DNA of 34,568 nt from Betaproteobacteria bacterium (GTDB taxonomy: Bacteria; Pseudomonadota; Gammaproteobacteria; Burkholderiales; Burkholderiaceae_C), in assembly GCA_025356445.1 (NCBI GenBank), contig JANXSZ010000071.1, forward strand, positions 1 through 34,568, read 5' to 3'. Every line of letters begins with the position of its first letter. The first letter of the stretch is position 1. The notes below the pieces were generated by a model, which ran no database searches, was not told the DNA's origin, and worked only from the letters and a program-made list of their open reading frames with translations. Positions 17,831 to 26,933 of this stretch are shown piece after piece. Made by a program: the position numbers and the translations under genes.

Positions 17831-19174
17831 TTAGGGTGTGGCGGCGGATGCCATCGGCATGTCCAGCATGCCGTCGATCAAACCACGGGCAAATGGCTGG
17901 CTGGTGTAAGCGGGGTCGTTCGGATTGTCGTAGCTGAAGGTATCAGGGGCTGAGGCCAAGGGCATATCGCTCAGCGCGAATTGCAAGTCTTCAGGGCGTA
18001 AACCTTGGAGCAAGGCCACCACGTCGTCGGCACGACCCTGAGATTCGGCCAGCTTGCTCAGACTCGTCATGCGCTCTGGGTCGAACACCATCGCGTTAGC
18101 AGTGGCGCCTTGCTCAATCAGTTTTTGGTGCAAGGCAAAGCCTGCCAAGGGGTTGACACCCAGTTTTTGGAGTCGGGTGTAGGCCCAGGTGTCGGCCCGA
18201 TCAAACACGGTGGCGGCCACCCGTGCCACGCCGGAAAGTGAGGTGCGGTTGGCTGCTGCTTGTTGCATGGCCCCAACGACTTGTTGCTGCGTGAGTTTCT
18301 GTGCCGTGCTGGCCAACTCGTCCCTCATGCGTGCTGCTGCAAAGGCGGTAGCTTGGTCAATGAGTTGTTTTTTGATGATGTCGTTAGCTGCATTAGCTGC
18401 AATGGTTTGAGCCGTTTTAATGGCAGCATCGGCCGCGAGTGCTGCGCCTTTGATGCCCGTGGCAATGGTGAATATGTTGTACATCGCACCTGCAATCTTG
18501 GTGCCATAGTGAAAGGCCTTCATGCGCAGCCCGCCTTCTTCGGACACGCCTTGGCTCCATAGCACCATCCACAGCGCTTCATCATCCGTTAAGTTGGCGT
18601 TGGCGACTTGAAGCGGGTGCAGAGTCATTAGCCAGTGGTAGTCCTGCCCAGTGGGCGCGTTGGGCGGTGTGAGTCGGGTATAGCCCCGGCAGACTTGGAA
18701 GGGGGTGATGGGAACGGTTGCCCCTGTTGCGAGGGTAATGCTGAAGGCTTGACCCCAGTCACGCTGCTTGGCGAGTTCCGCCAGCATTTTTTCGGCATCC
18801 TCGTTTTTATAGTTACCGATGCGCTGAATTTTGTCCCTTAGCTTGAGTGGCGAGGCCGGCGTTATCCCCACCACGGTCAAGCGTTCGTCCACGCCCAAGC
18901 CGCGTACCCAGGCAATACGATCCGCTGTGTCCCAGCCGTAGCTGGTCGCGACGGCAAAAGGCAACTCCCATTGGGTGTCGCAATCGGGGTCTTTCAGTGC
19001 CGCCGAGCGTGCGATGGCCGGGCGCAACGTGTTTTCCCCTGCGCCATAACTGCGGATGTGGCCCAGCAGCTCTTCATTCACTTTGCTGCCATCGTCTACG
19101 GTGTATTTGGGGCCTGCGCAGCCGGTGATCAGGACGAGACAGGCAAGTGTGACCAGTGTATTGAAGCGTGGCAT
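17831..19174 (-). CDS. Lipoprotein resembling a degenerate PDZ-M48 peptidase
   Basis: Predicted lipoprotein of 447 residues from the ATG at 19174 (an in-frame start at 19192 adds six residues before the signal peptide). The lipobox LITGC places the lipidated Cys at residue 19. After that a PDZ-like stretch is visible (LGVDERLTVVGITPASPLKL), then YHWLMTLHPLQ and LTDDEALWMVLWSQGVSEEG, and near residue 325 ADTWAYTRLQKLGVNPLAGF. The order and wording recall M48 metallopeptidases with an N-terminal PDZ domain (DDELAFVLGHELAH ... EADYxGLxxMAxAGYDP), but the HExxH zinc motif is absent. It may be a non-catalytic relative; this comparison is from memory. Heads the minus-strand run with the MORN protein. 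Confidence 0.75.
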   Translation of the reverse strand: MPRFNTLVTLACLVLITGCAGPKYTVDDGSKVNEELLGHIRSYGAGENTLRPAIARSAALKDPDCDTQWELPFAVATSYGWDTADRIAWVRGLGVDERLTVVGITPASPLKLRDKIQRIGNYKNEDAEKMLAELAKQRDWGQAFSITLATGATVPITPFQVCRGYTRLTPPNAPTGQDYHWLMTLHPLQVANANLTDDEALWMVLWSQGVSEEGGLRMKAFHYGTKIAGAMYNIFTIATGIKGAALAADAAIKTAQTIAANAANDIIKKQLIDQATAFAAARMRDELASTAQKLTQQQVVGAMQQAAANRTSLSGVARVAATVFDRADTWAYTRLQKLGVNPLAGFALHQKLIEQGATANAMVFDPERMTSLSKLAESQGRADDVVALLQGLRPEDLQFALSDMPLASAPDTFSYDNPNDPAYTSQPFARGLIDGMLDMPMASAATP

Positions 19175-19390
19175 GGGCAGACTCCCGATCAAGCTGTAGG
19201 GTTGTAAAAGTGTCGATGGTAAGGAGCCATGGCGGGGCCGCGAATCATACCGGGGGCGCTGAAATCGCTGTGGCGTACAGAGCGCAGAAGGGGGTGCAAC
19301 TTTTCCATCACGTGAATATTCACCTTACCCAACACCCCAAAATCAGCATTACTGCCTGTAAGGCTGAGGCCCCGCAGAGACAATCCCTCG

Positions 19391-20467
19391 GTGCTACAAA
19401 TTCTCTCTGTCACTTTTCCCTTCTTTGCCCTCGTGCTCGCTGGCTACATCGCAGCGTGGCGCAAGATGTTGCCGCTGGAGGCTATTCCGGGGCTGAACGG
19501 CTTTGTGCTGTATTTCGCGCTGCCTTGCATGTTGTACCGCTTTGGCGCGTCTACGCCGCTGGCGCAGTTGCTGGATGCGCCCTTGTTTTTGACGTACCTG
19601 GTGTGTGCGCTGGTGATGGTAGGGTTCGTTGTCACGGTCAGTTTGAACTCCCGCATTGGCTGGAACGATGCGGCTTTTGGCGCGCTGGTGTCGGCGTTTC
19701 CGAACACCGGGTTCATGGGTGTGCCGCTGTTGGTGGCGCTGCTGGGCACTGCAGCGGCGGGGCCAGCGATCGTGACGATTGTGGTGGACATGGTCATCAC
19801 CTCCTCGCTGTGTATTGCGCTGTCAAGGCTGGACAGCCGGACGCTGGCAGTGCCGCTGGCGTTCATGCTGTCTGACGGTTCGCTGGCCGCTCCGCTGGCG
19901 TCGGAGTCGCGCCACGTGGCGATTCAAGCGTCTGCGGCCCGGGTGGCGGCTCAGCAAGCGCTCAAAGGCGTGTTGTCCAACCCCCTGCCATGGTCGATTT
20001 TGTTGGGGGGGCTGGCGTCTGCGGTGCAGCTCAAGTTACCCGGCCCGGTGATGCAAACCGTGGGGCTGCTGGCCGATGCGGCCTCGCCCGTGGCGCTGTT
20101 CACCATCGGGGCTGTGCTGGCGCGTTCGCAGATGATGGTTCGGGGGGCCGCCACGGTGCCGGGAGGTGCGGTCAGCCAAGGTGTGGCCATGCCATGGTTC
20201 GACTACGTGCCCGTGGCGCTGGCCAAGCTGGTGGTGCATCCCCTGCTGGTGCTGCTGGTCGGCGCCACCGCCATTCGTCTTGGTATGGACGTTGAGCCCT
20301 TTGCCCTGACCATCATCGTGCTGGTGGCCGCGTTGCCCAGTGCCAGCAATGTGGTGATGCTGGCCGAGCGGTTTGGTGCGGACAACGGGCGGATTGCGCG
20401 GATTATTCTGGTGTCCACGGTGCTGTCGTTTTTCACGTTTTCAGGCGCGGTGGCCTTGCTGCACTGA
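19391..20467 (+). CDS. AEC-family (auxin efflux carrier type) transporter
   Basis: Inner-membrane transporter of the AEC/BASS-like superfamily, members of which move malate, malonate or other anions; substrate not predictable here. The 358 residues form about ten hydrophobic segments with the family's central polar-crossover motif region (FVLYFALPCMLYRFG near the first third, and AFPNTGFMGVPLL with the NxGFMGxP signature). Translation begins at GTG 19391; no ATG fits the homology start LQILSVTFPFFALVLAGY. Upstream, 216 bases separate it from the divergent lipoprotein gene. It converges with priA, 27 bases apart, with an imperfect 9-bp palindrome at the junction but no clear T run. Confidence 0.88.
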   Translation: MLQILSVTFPFFALVLAGYIAAWRKMLPLEAIPGLNGFVLYFALPCMLYRFGASTPLAQLLDAPLFLTYLVCALVMVGFVVTVSLNSRIGWNDAAFGALVSAFPNTGFMGVPLLVALLGTAAAGPAIVTIVVDMVITSSLCIALSRLDSRTLAVPLAFMLSDGSLAAPLASESRHVAIQASAARVAAQQALKGVLSNPLPWSILLGGLASAVQLKLPGPVMQTVGLLADAASPVALFTIGAVLARSQMMVRGAATVPGGAVSQGVAMPWFDYVPVALAKLVVHPLLVLLVGATAIRLGMDVEPFALTIIVLVAALPSASNVVMLAERFGADNGRIARIILVSTVLSFFTFSGAVALLH

Positions 20468-20494
20468 AACTTCACTGCACCCGTGGGGCTTTAT

Positions 20495-22639
20495 TTATAT
20501 CGCCAGCGGGTCTACATCCACCGCCCAGCGTACCAATGCTTTGTGTTCAGGCTGGTTGCGCGTGGCGTGCAGCACGCCATGCCATGCGTTCATGAAGCGC
20601 TGCAAAGCGACGCGGGACGTGCTTTCAATCAGCATTTGTGCGCGTTCTATGTTAGCGATGCGCTGGATGGTCATGGGCACCGCCGGGTAGCGCACCACCT
20701 GCGCTGCGCCCTCCAGCGCTTGCGCGGCGGCGCTGGCGGTGGTCAAAAAGCTTTGGGCGACTTCCTGGCTGCGGGCTTCGGCACGCACCAGCGCCTGGTA
20801 GCTGTAGGGTGGCATGCCGGCACGTTCGCGTTCTTCCAGTTCCTGGGTGGCAAACGCGGGGTAATCGTGCTTTTTCAAGGCCTGGAACATCGCATGGGTA
20901 GGAAAGCCCGTTTGAATCCACATTTCGCTGCTGGCGCTGTGGCTGGCTGCGCGTCCGGCCCGGCCAGCGGCTTGCATCAGCAGGCTGAAGAGCCGCTCAG
21001 GCGCACGGAAATCGCTGGAAAACAGCGCGCCATCCGGGTTGATGGCGGCGACCAGCGTGATGCGGCGAAAGTCATGGCCCTTGGCGATCATTTGCGTGCC
21101 GACGAGCAGATCGACTTCTCCGGCGTGAACTTCGGCCAATTGCCGCCCGAGTTCGCCTTTGAGCCGGGTGGAGTCCGCGTCGATGCGGGCTACCCGTACC
21201 GGGCCACCGTCCGGGCGCTGCACCTCGGCGAACAAGGCGGTGAGTTGCTCCTCAATTTGCTCGGTGCCACGGCCTACCGGGGTGATGTCCACGTTGCCGC
21301 AATCGGGGCAGGCACGGGGGACGCGTTCGGTCAGCCCGCAATGGTGGCAGCGCAGGGTGCGGTCAATTTTGTGGAACACGCGGTGGGCGCTGCAATGCGG
21401 GCATTCGCTTTTCCAGCCGCAGGCGGTGCAGTGCAGCACCGGGGCGTAGCCGCGCCGGTTCAGGAACACCATGGCCTGCTCGCCCCGGGCAATGCGCTGG
21501 GTGATGGCGTCCAGCAGCGGTGCCGAGAACACGGTTCTGGGCGGTTGCAAGGCCATGTTGACGAGACGCACGGCAGGCAACCCTCCACCCGCTTGCGCAC
21601 CAATACGGCTGGGCATGTTGAGGCGTACATACCGCCCTCCCAGCGCAGCGGGTCGGCTGTGGTGCCAGCTTTCCAGTGACGGTGTCGCGGAACCCAGAAT
21701 GACTTTTGCCCCCTCCAATCGCCCCCGGTACACGGCCAGATCGCGGGCCGAATAGCGTGCACCGTCACCACTTTTGTAGCTGGGGTCATGCTCCTCATCG
21801 ACCACGATCAGCCGCAGCCGGGGCATGGACGCGAACACCGCCATGCGCGTGCCCAGCACGATGCGTGCGCCACCCAGGGCCGGGCCTTGGTGGGCTGACA
21901 GCCAACTGGTCAGGCGCTGGGGATTCGTCATGCCGCTGTGCAGCGCAACCACGGCATCGGCGCCGTAGAGCGGTGCAAAGCGTTCGGTGAAGCGGGCTTC
22001 CAGCTGTGGTGTGAGGTTGATCTCTGGCACCATCACCAGTGCCTGGGCATGGGGATCGCGCTCGAACAGGGCTTGCACGGCGTGCAGGAAGACCTCGGTC
22101 TTGCCGCTGCCGGTCGCTCCAAACAGCAGAAAAGGGCCATCTTGAGCCTCAATATCGGCCAGTGCGCCCATCTGTTCGGCAGAGAGTGCTATGGATTCAG
22201 TAGCGATTATCGGACCAGAGGGGGCCACATCGCTGGAGAGGGCTGCCCGTCGCTTGAGTCGCCGTGCCAGCTGTTCCACGCTCAGTTCACGCAACTGGGG
22301 CGGCAGGGCTGCCAGCGCCACCTCGCCCAGCGAGCGCTGGTAGTAGCTGGCGGTGAAAGCCATCAGCTGCCGCCATGCGTCGCTCAGGGGGGCGACAGCG
22401 CTCAAGACGCTGGCCACCTCGCGAATCGCCGCTGGGTTGCCGGGTAACGCTTTTTGTTCTGCCTCTTGCGCCACCCCCTGTTGCTCCTCTCCCCACACCA
22501 CCCCCAGGGTCTCACGTTTGCCCAAAGGCACGCGCACCAGACTTCCGGGAGTGAGCGCCGACTCACTTTTATACGTCAGCAAACTTCCCAAACGGCTGTG
22601 TGCGGGGGTCTGGACGGCGATGCAATGGAGGGTTGGCAT
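20495..22639 (-). CDS. priA: Primosomal protein N' (replication restart helicase PriA)
   Basis: 3'-5' helicase that reloads the replisome at stalled forks. The 714-residue protein has an N-terminal DNA-binding domain, Walker A GATGSGKT at 174-181, DEEH box (VVDEEHDPSYK), and an eight-Cys zinc module (CTACGWKSECPHC then CHHCGLTERVPRACPDC) inserted in the helicase core, all diagnostic of PriA. A low-complexity linker (about 130-155) separates the N-terminal domain from the helicase and contains a diverged copy of the AT-rich repeat (22188-22209). The 418-base region upstream carries a DnaA box and inverted repeats. Confidence 0.95.
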   Translation of the reverse strand: MPTLHCIAVQTPAHSRLGSLLTYKSESALTPGSLVRVPLGKRETLGVVWGEEQQGVAQEAEQKALPGNPAAIREVASVLSAVAPLSDAWRQLMAFTASYYQRSLGEVALAALPPQLRELSVEQLARRLKRRAALSSDVAPSGPIIATESIALSAEQMGALADIEAQDGPFLLFGATGSGKTEVFLHAVQALFERDPHAQALVMVPEINLTPQLEARFTERFAPLYGADAVVALHSGMTNPQRLTSWLSAHQGPALGGARIVLGTRMAVFASMPRLRLIVVDEEHDPSYKSGDGARYSARDLAVYRGRLEGAKVILGSATPSLESWHHSRPAALGGRYVRLNMPSRIGAQAGGGLPAVRLVNMALQPPRTVFSAPLLDAITQRIARGEQAMVFLNRRGYAPVLHCTACGWKSECPHCSAHRVFHKIDRTLRCHHCGLTERVPRACPDCGNVDITPVGRGTEQIEEQLTALFAEVQRPDGGPVRVARIDADSTRLKGELGRQLAEVHAGEVDLLVGTQMIAKGHDFRRITLVAAINPDGALFSSDFRAPERLFSLLMQAAGRAGRAASHSASSEMWIQTGFPTHAMFQALKKHDYPAFATQELEERERAGMPPYSYQALVRAEARSQEVAQSFLTTASAAAQALEGAAQVVRYPAVPMTIQRIANIERAQMLIESTSRVALQRFMNAWHGVLHATRNQPEHKALVRWAVDVDPLAI
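22188..22209. repeat. AT-rich intragenic repeat, copy in priA
   Basis: GCTATGGATTCAGTAGCGAT matches GCTATGGAAACAGTAGCAAT in dsbD (25117-25136) at 17 of 20 positions. GCTA and TAGC ends are inverted. It encodes part of the PriA interdomain linker. Confidence 0.45.
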
Positions 22640-23057
22640 TCAGGGCCGTGTGGGTATGGGATCAGGGTTAACGCGAGGAGCGGTTTAAGTGGCTTTGTTC
22701 AGGACAGGTGGCGAAATCGCCCTTAAGTGCTTGATTTCAAACTACTTTGGAGTTCATCCCAGTTTTCTGTGGATAACTTTGTTGATATCTGTGTTTGACA
22801 CGCTGCAAAGCCTTTAAAAGCAAGGCTTTGGCTGCGTTGCACAGAAAAAAAGCAATTTTCGAATGCTATATAAATCAATAACTTATGTTCGCTATTTGTT
22901 TGGTAGCAGACCGTAACCCCCACTGCACGCCTTTGGTGCTCGCTAGCCTATTTTTGTTAATAAGTAGGTTGCAGTGCAACAAAAATAGAAAAATTTTTAT
23001 TCAAAATGCAGCGAAAAGTGGTGTAGGACAGCGCTACCTTTTGTTCTTGCCTGGCCT
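22640..23057. other. 418-base AT-rich gap between hemE and priA with a DnaA box and inverted repeats
   Basis: No convincing gene lies here. It holds an exact DnaA box (22768-22776), a perfect 8-bp inverted repeat AAAGCCTT/AAGGCTTT (22807-22814 and 22822-22829) and a perfect 11-bp inverted repeat CTATTTTTGTT/AACAAAAATAG (22948-22958 and 22978-22988) whose loop includes GTTGC-AGT-GCAAC. Base composition is clearly richer in A+T than both flanking genes. It must contain the priA promoter and the 3' end of the hemE message. Confidence 0.7.
22768..22776. promoter_or_regulatory. DnaA box
   Basis: TGTGGATAA is the exact reverse complement of the consensus DnaA box TTATCCACA. A second, imperfect TTGATATCTGTG lies ten bases on. 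One perfect box alone does not make an origin; it could regulate priA. Confidence 0.5.
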
Positions 23058-24206
23058 TCAAGCGCGCAGCAGCCTGGAATACCGGTGCACCTCGTCTACC
23101 AGCACGGCCACGTTTTCTGGCGGGGTGTATTGGCTGATGCCGTGGCCCAGGTTGAAGATATGGGCAGGGCCGGTTTGCGCGGGGTTGTCAGGGCTGGCGG
23201 CATGGGGCTTGCCGAAGGCGTCCAGCACCTTGCGCACTTGCGCCTGGATGTGTGCCGGGCCAGCGAACAGCACGTTCGGGTCGATGTTGCCCTGCAGGGC
23301 TTTGCCGGGGCCGCCCACTGCGCCGCCCACTTGGGCGCGTGCGCGGGCGAGATTGACGGTCCAGTCCAGGCCCAGTTCATCGCAATCCAGCCCACCCATT
23401 TCGTCCAACCAAAGCCCACCGCCTTTGGTGAACACGAGGCGCGGGACGATGGCGCCGTCCACGCCGGTTCGTTGGAGCTGTGCCAGCACCCGCTTGGTGT
23501 AAGCCATGCTGAATTCTTGGAACGCACCATCAGCCAGCACACCGCCCCAGCTGTCAAACACCATCACAGCTTGCGCACCGGCGTCGATTTGGGCATTCAG
23601 GTAAAGCGCGATCGCATCGGCGTTGATGGCCAGCATCTTGTGCATCAGGTCAGGGCGCTGGTAAAGCATGGTTTTGACGAGACGGTAATCGTCAGAGCCT
23701 TTGCCCTCCACCATGTAGCAGGCCAGCGTCCAGGGGCTGCCCGAGAACCCAATCAGCGGCACCCGGCCGTTAAGGGCTTTGCGGATGGAGGTGACGGCAT
23801 CAAACACGTATTTGAGCTTGTTCATGTCTGGTACTTCGAGCGCCGCCACCGCCGCTTCGTCGCGCACAGGGGTGGCGAAACGTGGGCCTTCACCCAGCGC
23901 GAAAGACAGACCCAGGCCCATCGCATCTGGCACGGTGAGGATGTCGCTGAACAAAATTGCTGCATCCAGCGGATACCGTTCCAGCGGTTGCAGCGTGACC
24001 TCGGTGGCGTAATCCCGGTTCGTCGCCAAGCCCATAAAGCTGCCCGCTTTGGCGCGGGTGGCACAGTATTCCGGCAGGTAGCGCCCGGCTTGACGCATCA
24101 ACCAGACGGGCGTGTGGTCGGTGGCTTGGCGCAGACAGGCGCGCAAGAAGGTGTCGTTTTGCAGGGGGGCGTAGGGGGACGAGGGGAAGTTGGGGGTGGA
24201 ACTCAT
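23058..24206 (-). CDS. hemE: Uroporphyrinogen decarboxylase
   Basis: Decarboxylates uroporphyrinogen III to coproporphyrinogen III in haem synthesis. From the ATG at 24206 it has 382 residues; an in-frame start at 24236 would add ten unrelated residues. The signature [16 protein letters not shown] is present near the N-terminus, followed by [19 protein letters not shown], the [19 protein letters not shown] motif and [18 protein letters not shown] near the C-terminus. It lies 49 bases after the CoA-binding protein stop, on the same strand, and upstream of priA with the AT-rich gap between. Confidence 0.96.
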   Translation of the reverse strand: MSSTPNFPSSPYAPLQNDTFLRACLRQATDHTPVWLMRQAGRYLPEYCATRAKAGSFMGLATNRDYATEVTLQPLERYPLDAAILFSDILTVPDAMGLGLSFALGEGPRFATPVRDEAAVAALEVPDMNKLKYVFDAVTSIRKALNGRVPLIGFSGSPWTLACYMVEGKGSDDYRLVKTMLYQRPDLMHKMLAINADAIALYLNAQIDAGAQAVMVFDSWGGVLADGAFQEFSMAYTKRVLAQLQRTGVDGAIVPRLVFTKGGGLWLDEMGGLDCDELGLDWTVNLARARAQVGGAVGGPGKALQGNIDPNVLFAGPAHIQAQVRKVLDAFGKPHAASPDNPAQTGPAHIFNLGHGISQYTPPENVAVLVDEVHRYSRLLRA

Positions 24207-24255
24207 CCCCCGATTGTCGCAGGATGCTTGTGGCAAGCCGCTGGGCGGCGGTTCA

Positions 24256-24675
24256 TCACAGCCGGGCGTGTACCACCATCAAACAGCGGTTCATCACCAC
24301 GTCCAGCCCTGCCGCACGGGCTGTTTCCACAGCGGTCTCGTTGACCACGCCGATTTGCAACCACAGGCACGATGCGCCTATGGCGATGGCTTCGTCCGCA
24401 ATCGGTGGAATGTCGGTAGACCGGCGAAAGCAGTCCACCATGTCGATGCGCTCACCCTGTAGCGCCAGTGCTGCCGCTGCGGTGGTGAGGCTGGGGTAGC
24501 AGCGCTCACCGAGTACTTCTGTGGCGTTGGGGTTGATGGGCACGATGCGGTAGCCATGGGTCTGCATATACCGGGCGACTTCATGGCTGTCGCGCTCGGG
24601 GTCGGGTGACAGGCCGACGACAGCGATGGTTTTGCAGGTGCTGAGCACGCGTTGGAACAGGCCAGGGCTGGTCAT
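24256..24675 (-). CDS. CoA-binding domain protein (YccU type)
   Basis: Small cytosolic protein of 139 residues with a Rossmann-type CoA-binding fold: [20 protein letters not shown] at the nucleotide loop (about 15-34), [20 protein letters not shown], then [20 protein letters not shown] and the conserved [19 protein letters not shown] block with MNRCLMVVH at the end. Homologues are called CoA-binding or YccU proteins; the partner and reaction are unknown. It starts 20 bases after the dsbD-like stop and precedes hemE. Confidence 0.9.
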   Translation of the reverse strand: MTSPGLFQRVLSTCKTIAVVGLSPDPERDSHEVARYMQTHGYRIVPINPNATEVLGERCYPSLTTAAAALALQGERIDMVDCFRRSTDIPPIADEAIAIGASCLWLQIGVVNETAVETARAAGLDVVMNRCLMVVHARL

Positions 24676-24695
24676 GTTGAATGTGTTCGCTGGTG

Positions 24696-26864
24696 TTACA
24701 GCTGCGCAATGGCTGCACGAACCTCATCCACGCTCAATATCTCCGACAGCACCACGGGCGGCTGACCGACTTTGTAGAACACGTACAGGGGGACGCCGCT
24801 GCGGCCCAGTTGGGACAGGGCGGCGCTGATGGCAGGGTCGCGGCGCGTCCAGTCTGCGTGGAGTAGGGCGACGTTTTTACCGGCCAAATCTGTCAGCACC
24901 TGGGGGTTGGTGAGGGTGGTTTTTTTGTTGTACTGGCAGGTCACGCACCATGCGGCGGTGAAGTCCACGAACACGGGTTGGCCGGTGGCCTGGAGTTGTT
25001 CTACGCGGCCTGGTTGCCATGGCTGCCAGCGTTCGCCTGCTGTCGTGGCGAGGGCGGGGGCATCTTGCAGAGTGACAATGTTTCGGCCTGCAAGGCCTAA
25101 CAGCAGGGCCAAGCCAGCTATGGAAACAGTAGCAATGACGGTGCGACTGCGCCCATGGAGGCTGAAGGCCCAGGCCACCATGGCCACCATCAGCAGCACG
25201 CCCAGCAGTGCTGCTGCCCCGTCAATGCCGGTCTGTTGGCCCAGCACCCACACCAGCCACGCCACGGTGGCGAGCATCGGGAACGCCATGAAGGTGCGGA
25301 ACACGCCCATCCATGCACCGGGCTTGGGAAGCAGGCGGGCGATGGCAGGCACCATGCTGGCGACCAGGTACGGCAAGGCCATGCCAACGCCGATAGCGGT
25401 AAACACCAGCATCGCCTGTGCAATGGGCAGGCTGACCGCAAAACCCAGCGAGGCACCCATGAATGGTGCAGTGCAGGGAGACGCTATCGCCACGGCCAGG
25501 ACGCCAGACAAAAACGCGTTGGAAAGTGGGTTGCGCGCTTGCATGGTGCAGGCTTTGCTGGGCAAAAACAGGCCAAATTCGTACAGGCCCAGCAGGTTCA
25601 GTGCAATCAAGGTGAAGAGTACTGCCAATGTCGCCACCATCCCCGGCGATTGAAGCTGAAAGCCCCAGCCCAATTGCTCTCCGCCCAGGCGCAATGCCAT
25701 TAACAGCCCACCCAGCGCCAAAAATGACGCGATGACCCCAGCGGTGTAAGCCAAACCCTGGGTACGCAGCGCCGCTTTGGCGTTGGGGCTGCAAGCGATG
25801 CGGGTGAAGCTCACCACTTTGATGGCCAGCACGGGAAAAACGCAGGGCATCAAATTCAAAATCAAACCGCCTAACAAGGCCCCCAGCATGGCCATCACCA
25901 AGGTGAGGGGCGGCTTGCCGGGCGTTGCCATGGCACCAGATACTGTGCCGGTGTTGGCTTTCAGTGCGGCGGCCAGCGCAGGGGATACCGTCGCTGTAGC
26001 GGCGGAAACCGGCCAATCCCCGGTGACTTTCGCCTCGGTGCGCCAATGGTTATTGCCCAGACCTAAAACCACCGGCATCAGCTCAGGACTCTGGCTGCGC
26101 TGGGCGGCCAAGGGCACGTTGGCCGTCCACGTGTTGCCCGCCCAGGCTTGCGTCCATGCGGCGGCGGTTTCGATCACTTCGGGGGTTTCAGGGTAGAAGT
26201 CCAGCGTCTTGCCGTGCAGCGCTACAGGCAGGCCAGCGATGCTGATCTGCAAGCCGCTGCCTGTGACCATCACAGAGCTGGCCGCTGTCAGGGCTTTGGG
26301 TTGTGCCGCAAAGCTGGCCTCAAAGGCGGCGGTGTTGAAGGCCGTGGTGCTTTTAAGGGGGAGCTTGAGTGCGAACTCACCTTCTTCGGGGATGCATTCT
26401 TTGCGGCAGACCAGCCACATCGCCTTGAGTTTGATGTCCAGCTCGTTCGAGAGCAGTGGCGGTTTGAAATCAGGGCCCAGGGTTAGCTGCACTGGCAGCA
26501 AGACTGTGCCCTCATAACCGTAATTGGCCAGGGTGCCGATGCGAATTTTGTGCGGTGTGGGCCAAGCGATCTCGCCCGCCGTGACGCCGGGGGGGAGTTT
26601 CCATTCGAGCACAGTAGGCAGACCCGAATCGCCCGAGTTTTTCCAGTAGGTGTGCCACTCGGGCTTGTGAGCGAGTTGCAATCCAACCCAAACCTGTTTG
26701 TCCAGCCCCACACCTTGCGGAGCATGGGCCATCAGTTCCGCCTGAACCTGGTCGGTGGTGACGGTTGTTTTAGGTGTATTTTGCGCTGAAACGCTTGTAT
26801 GGCAGGCGCTAGCAGCTACCAAAAAAGTAGCAATTAACCATCGGACAAAAACGGGCTTCAGCAT
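24696..26864 (-). CDS. DsbD/ScsB-type thiol:disulfide interchange protein
   Basis: Inner-membrane protein that carries electrons from cytoplasmic thioredoxin to periplasmic thiol proteins. Length is 722 residues. A signal peptide (about 1-27) leads to a periplasmic N-terminal region with WLVCRKECIPEEGEFAL, the paired-Cys pattern of the ScsB branch rather than classical DsbD. The membrane domain contains the two redox Cys in LMPCVFPVLAIKVVSF and SPCTAPFMGASLGFA. The C-terminal thioredoxin domain has FTAAWCVTCQYNKK with Cys640 and Cys643. The hydrophobic core of the signal peptide and one membrane helix are encoded by AT-rich repeat copies. ScsB relatives serve copper tolerance or cytochrome maturation; partner genes are not present here, so the role stays open. 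Confidence 0.9.
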   Translation of the reverse strand: MLKPVFVRWLIATFLVAASACHTSVSAQNTPKTTVTTDQVQAELMAHAPQGVGLDKQVWVGLQLAHKPEWHTYWKNSGDSGLPTVLEWKLPPGVTAGEIAWPTPHKIRIGTLANYGYEGTVLLPVQLTLGPDFKPPLLSNELDIKLKAMWLVCRKECIPEEGEFALKLPLKSTTAFNTAAFEASFAAQPKALTAASSVMVTGSGLQISIAGLPVALHGKTLDFYPETPEVIETAAAWTQAWAGNTWTANVPLAAQRSQSPELMPVVLGLGNNHWRTEAKVTGDWPVSAATATVSPALAAALKANTGTVSGAMATPGKPPLTLVMAMLGALLGGLILNLMPCVFPVLAIKVVSFTRIACSPNAKAALRTQGLAYTAGVIASFLALGGLLMALRLGGEQLGWGFQLQSPGMVATLAVLFTLIALNLLGLYEFGLFLPSKACTMQARNPLSNAFLSGVLAVAIASPCTAPFMGASLGFAVSLPIAQAMLVFTAIGVGMALPYLVASMVPAIARLLPKPGAWMGVFRTFMAFPMLATVAWLVWVLGQQTGIDGAAALLGVLLMVAMVAWAFSLHGRSRTVIATVSIAGLALLLGLAGRNIVTLQDAPALATTAGERWQPWQPGRVEQLQATGQPVFVDFTAAWCVTCQYNKKTTLTNPQVLTDLAGKNVALLHADWTRRDPAISAALSQLGRSGVPLYVFYKVGQPPVVLSEILSVDEVRAAIAQL
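25108..25136. repeat. AT-rich intragenic repeat, copy in a dsbD membrane helix
   Basis: Plus strand GCCAAGCCAGCTATGGAAAC followed by AGTAGCAAT. It is read as VIATVSIAGLA in the thiol reductase and is closely similar to the priA copy. Confidence 0.45.
26792..26835. repeat. AT-rich intragenic repeat, fullest copy (dsbD signal peptide)
   Basis: Plus strand CGCTTGTATGGCAGGCGCTA then GCAGCTACCAAAAAAGTAGC and AATT. GCTAC and GTAGC form a 5-bp hairpin around CAAAAAA (GCTAC-CAAAAAA-GTAGC). The layout (GCGCTAGCAGCTA - A run - TAGC) agrees with a repeat I recall as common between genes in Comamonadaceae genomes. It codes for IATFLVAASA in the signal peptide. Confidence 0.55.
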
Positions 26865-26933
26865 GAAATTGAGGTGTCGTTATAGCCATCAGAGCGTGGT
26901 CGCTGCCAGGAAGTTCCGCTGCGCTTGTGCTGT

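Noticed and set aside
19189-19413. 74-codon minus-strand open frame upstream of the lipoprotein
   Set aside because: It overlaps the AEC transporter start, shows no family resemblance and looks like chance.
20458-20495. Bidirectional terminator between the AEC transporter and priA
   Set aside because: The 9-bp palindrome is imperfect, has only a two-base centre and lacks T runs.
22723-22923. 66-codon open frame on the minus strand in the hemE-priA gap
   Set aside because: It reads through the inverted repeat and the DnaA-box region, has no Shine-Dalgarno that I can see and no recognisable sequence.
22948-22988. hemE terminator
   Set aside because: The inverted repeat is long, but on the hemE strand it is not followed by a T run.
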